Source: Winogradskyella ludwigii
Lineage (GTDB): Bacteria; Bacteroidota; Bacteroidia; Flavobacteriales; Flavobacteriaceae
Assembly (NCBI RefSeq): GCF_013403985.1
Contig: NZ_JABFDF010000004.1
Span: 248,001 to 312,000, forward strand
Direction of reading: 5' to 3'
Length of the DNA stretch: 64,000 nt
The notes under the pieces are model-generated. The model did not search any database. It saw nothing but the letters and a program-made list of their open reading frames with translations, and was not told the DNA's origin. The position numbers and the translations under genes were made by a program. Within the stretch, counting starts at the first letter, position 1; every line of letters begins with the position of its first letter. Below are positions 62,194-64,000 of this stretch, piece by piece.

Positions 62194-63295
62194 ATGATTA
62201 CATCAGATCAAATAAAAGATCTCAATTCCCGTCTAGACGTACTTAGACAATATCTTTGACTTAGATGCTAAGCTCATAGAAATATCTAACGAAGAAGAAC
62301 AAACTTTCGACCCTAATTTTTGGAATGACTCTAAAGCTGCAGAATTGGTTATGAAATCAATTCGTGAGAAAAAAAGTTGGGTTATCGATTATAACGATGC
62401 CAAATCTCTTTTTGAAGACTTAGAAGTTATTTACGAATTCTATAAAGAAGATGAAGCTCCTATGGAAAATGTGGAAGCTCGTTTTACAAAATGCGTCACA
62501 GCTATTGAAAAACTAGAATTCAAAAACATGCTTTCCGAAGAAGGAGATAGCCTCAGTGCTGTACTCCAAATTACAGCTGGTGCAGGCGGAACAGAGTCTT
62601 GCGATTGGGCAAATATGCTCTTACGTATGTACCTTATGTATGCAGAAAAAAACGGCTTTAAAGTTAGGGAACTTAACATGCAAGAAGGCGATGTTGCTGG
62701 TATTAAAACAGTTACTATAGAGATTGAAGGAGATTATGCTTTTGGCTGGCTTAAAGGCGAGAATGGAGTGCATCGTTTAGTTCGTATTTCTCCTTTTGAT
62801 AGTAATGCCAAACGACACACTAGTTTTGCTTCCGTTTACGTGTATCCTTTGGTAGACGATTCTATTGAGGTAGAAATAAATCCTGCAGATATCGAAATTA
62901 CAACCGCACGCTCCAGTGGAGCTGGCGGGCAAAATGTAAATAAGGTGGAAACTAAAGTACAATTGAAACACAAACCTTCTGGTATTCAAATTCAATGTTC
63001 TGAAACACGTTCTCAGCAAGACAATAGAACTAGAGCCATGCAAATGTTAAAGTCTCAATTATATGAAATTGAGTTACAAAAACAAATGGCACAACGTGAT
63101 GATATTGAAGCTGGAAAAATGAAAATTGAATGGGGAAGTCAGATAAGAAATTATGTAATGCATCCATACAAATTAGTAAAAGATGTCCGTTCTGCTCATG
63201 AAACTGGAAATGTAGATGCTGTAATGGACGGAGATTTAGAACCGTTCTTAAAAGCTTATTTAATGATGATGGGACAAAAAGAAGAAACCATTTAA
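62194..63295 (+). CDS. prfB: Peptide chain release factor 2 (programmed +1 frameshift)
   Basis: Translation starts at ATG 62194 ([21 protein letters not shown]) and meets an in-frame TGA at 62257-62259 after 21 codons. Slippage of +1 at CTT TGA C (62254-62260) joins it to the long frame that continues [14 protein letters not shown]; the product is about 366 residues, close to 365 in E. coli RF2. Domain marks: SPF ([11 protein letters not shown]) for UGA/UAA recognition, and GGQ in [11 protein letters not shown] for peptide release. The frameshift gives autoregulation: low RF2 favours slippage. The usual AGGGGG stimulator before TAT is replaced by AGACAA. Confidence 0.94.
62254..62260 (+). promoter_or_regulatory. 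prfB programmed +1 frameshift site
   Basis: CTTTGAC, the canonical slippery CUU plus UGA C. The bases before it are AGACAATAT, without the AGGGGG Shine-Dalgarno-like stimulator. Confidence 0.9.
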
Positions 63296-63422
63296 AAGTT
63301 GAGGGCTTAACTACTATTAGGCATAGTAATTGCAATTATAAAATTAATAATAAATTCCCGATTTCTTAGGAATTGGTGCCAAACTACTAAAACAAGTTCA
63401 GCAAAAGTAAATTCAGCATAAA

Positions 63423-63764
63423 ATGATTAAAATATACCATAATCCAAGATGTTCGAAATCGAGACAAGGGCTTTCACTATTGGAAGAATCTGGCAAAGAA
63501 TTTGAAATCATTAAATATCTTGAAGACCAATTAACTAAAAAAGACTTAGAAGACATCATTTCTAAATTAGATATAAAACCAATAGATTTAATTCGTAAAA
63601 ATGAAGCGATTTGGAAATCTGACTACAAAGGCAAAACACTTACAGATAAAGAAGTGATTGAAGCTATGGTAAAACATCCAAAACTAATTGAAAGACCAAT
63701 AGTAATTAACGGAACTAAAGCAGTCATTGGGAGACCAACAGAAGCTATTCTAGAAATTATATAA
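63423..63764 (+). CDS. arsC: ArsC-family reductase
   Basis: A 113-residue protein of the arsenate reductase (glutaredoxin type)/Spx fold family. The active-site motif is NPRCSKSR with Cys10, and the Arg for arsenate binding is in IERPIVING. No ars operon genes (arsR, arsB/acr3) are adjacent, so a general role is possible. It is 127 bases after prfB and 10 bases before the next gene. Confidence 0.86.
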   Translation: MIKIYHNPRCSKSRQGLSLLEESGKEFEIIKYLEDQLTKKDLEDIISKLDIKPIDLIRKNEAIWKSDYKGKTLTDKEVIEAMVKHPKLIERPIVINGTKAVIGRPTEAILEII

Positions 63765-63774
63765 AATCATACAA

Positions 63775-64000
63775 ATGAAAAAAACAGTTTTAATTCTTTT
63801 CGCACTTATATTTGGGCTAAGCATTCACTCACAAAGTAGACGAAGAAACAACAGCGTTATTCCTGAAACAAATAGAGAACCTACAGAACAAGAAATCGCA
63901 AAACGAGAACGTGAAATAGAAGAACGAAAAGAGGAATATATTGACAACTTCTTATTAACCTTAGAGGGAGACGAATTTCAAAAACATATTACCAAACAAA
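63775..64000 (+). CDS. Secreted protein, unknown function (truncated by window end)
   Basis: Only the first 75 codons are in the window. A signal peptide (MKKTVLILFALIFGLSIHSQ) is followed by a charged stretch with many Arg, Glu and Lys (REREIEERKEEYIDNF), probably coiled coil. It starts 10 bases after the ArsC-type gene and is likely in one transcript. No family recognised. Confidence 0.7.
   Translation, partial: MKKTVLILFALIFGLSIHSQSRRRNNSVIPETNREPTEQEIAKREREIEERKEEYIDNFLLTLEGDEFQKHITKQ

Noticed and set aside
63030-63335. Minus-strand frame opposite the 3' part of prfB
   Set aside because: Shadow of the conserved prfB frame; no start signal.

Overview
The window is a chromosomal segment of a marine-type member of the Flavobacteriaceae (Bacteroidota). 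Evidence: low GC; about 17 exact copies of the Bacteroidota -7 promoter box TAnnTTTG just upstream of genes; absence of Shine-Dalgarno-like leaders; several TTG starts; and lineage-typical genes (BshA, BatA-type protein, DUF3667, DUF4834, a GH3/beta-lactamase fusion, an LptD, a probable sulfonolipid pair). No rRNA, tRNA, CRISPR, insertion sequence or prophage was seen.

Layout. 0.1-5.2 kb (minus strand): six consecutive lipoprotein genes, five with acidic residues straight after the lipobox Cys and one with MopE-type Asp-rich repeats, followed upstream by a divergent Lgt-family paralogue. This is the most system-like accessory locus. 5.5-19.2 kb: a small membrane protein, bshA, a GH3/beta-lactamase fusion, serB, a pair of PH-domain membrane proteins, a split membrane Fe-S oxidoreductase, an MlaD/MCE protein and a cell-wall amidase. 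19.3-28.6 kb: lptD, a RidA protein, a DUF2400 protein, a GAF histidine kinase, an M61 peptidase and a family 2 glycosyltransferase. 28.7-32.9 kb: a tightly coupled operon of a BatA-type protein, a dihydroorotase-like protein that has lost metal ligands, a small membrane protein and a serine esterase. 33-43.7 kb: a metallo-hydrolase, a conserved 484-residue protein, peroxiredoxin, a cysteine-free endonuclease III, a lipoprotein, a 48-residue small protein, an ECF sigma factor, uvrA and a DUF3667 protein. 43.9-53.2 kb: a secreted Arg/Thr/Ser-rich protein, a surface polysaccharide group (flippase, glycosyltransferase, YfhO-type protein) punctuated by VIPAKAGI-type palindromic repeats, a DUF4834 protein, an outer-membrane transporter-like protein and a GNAT enzyme. 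53.3-64 kb: a serine-palmitoyltransferase-like enzyme and a cysteine-synthase-like enzyme (probable sulfonolipid synthesis), an S9 peptidase, YbaB, threonine aldolase, a large metzincin-type protease, prfB with a programmed +1 frameshift, arsenate reductase-like protein and a truncated gene.

Much of the content concerns the envelope: lipoprotein display, LPS export (LptD), phospholipid traffic (MlaD), peptidoglycan turnover (amidase, GH3/beta-lactamase), sulfonolipids and glycan export. The rest is housekeeping (repair, translation termination, serine and bacillithiol synthesis). Convergent pairs are usually separated by strong bidirectional hairpin terminators.
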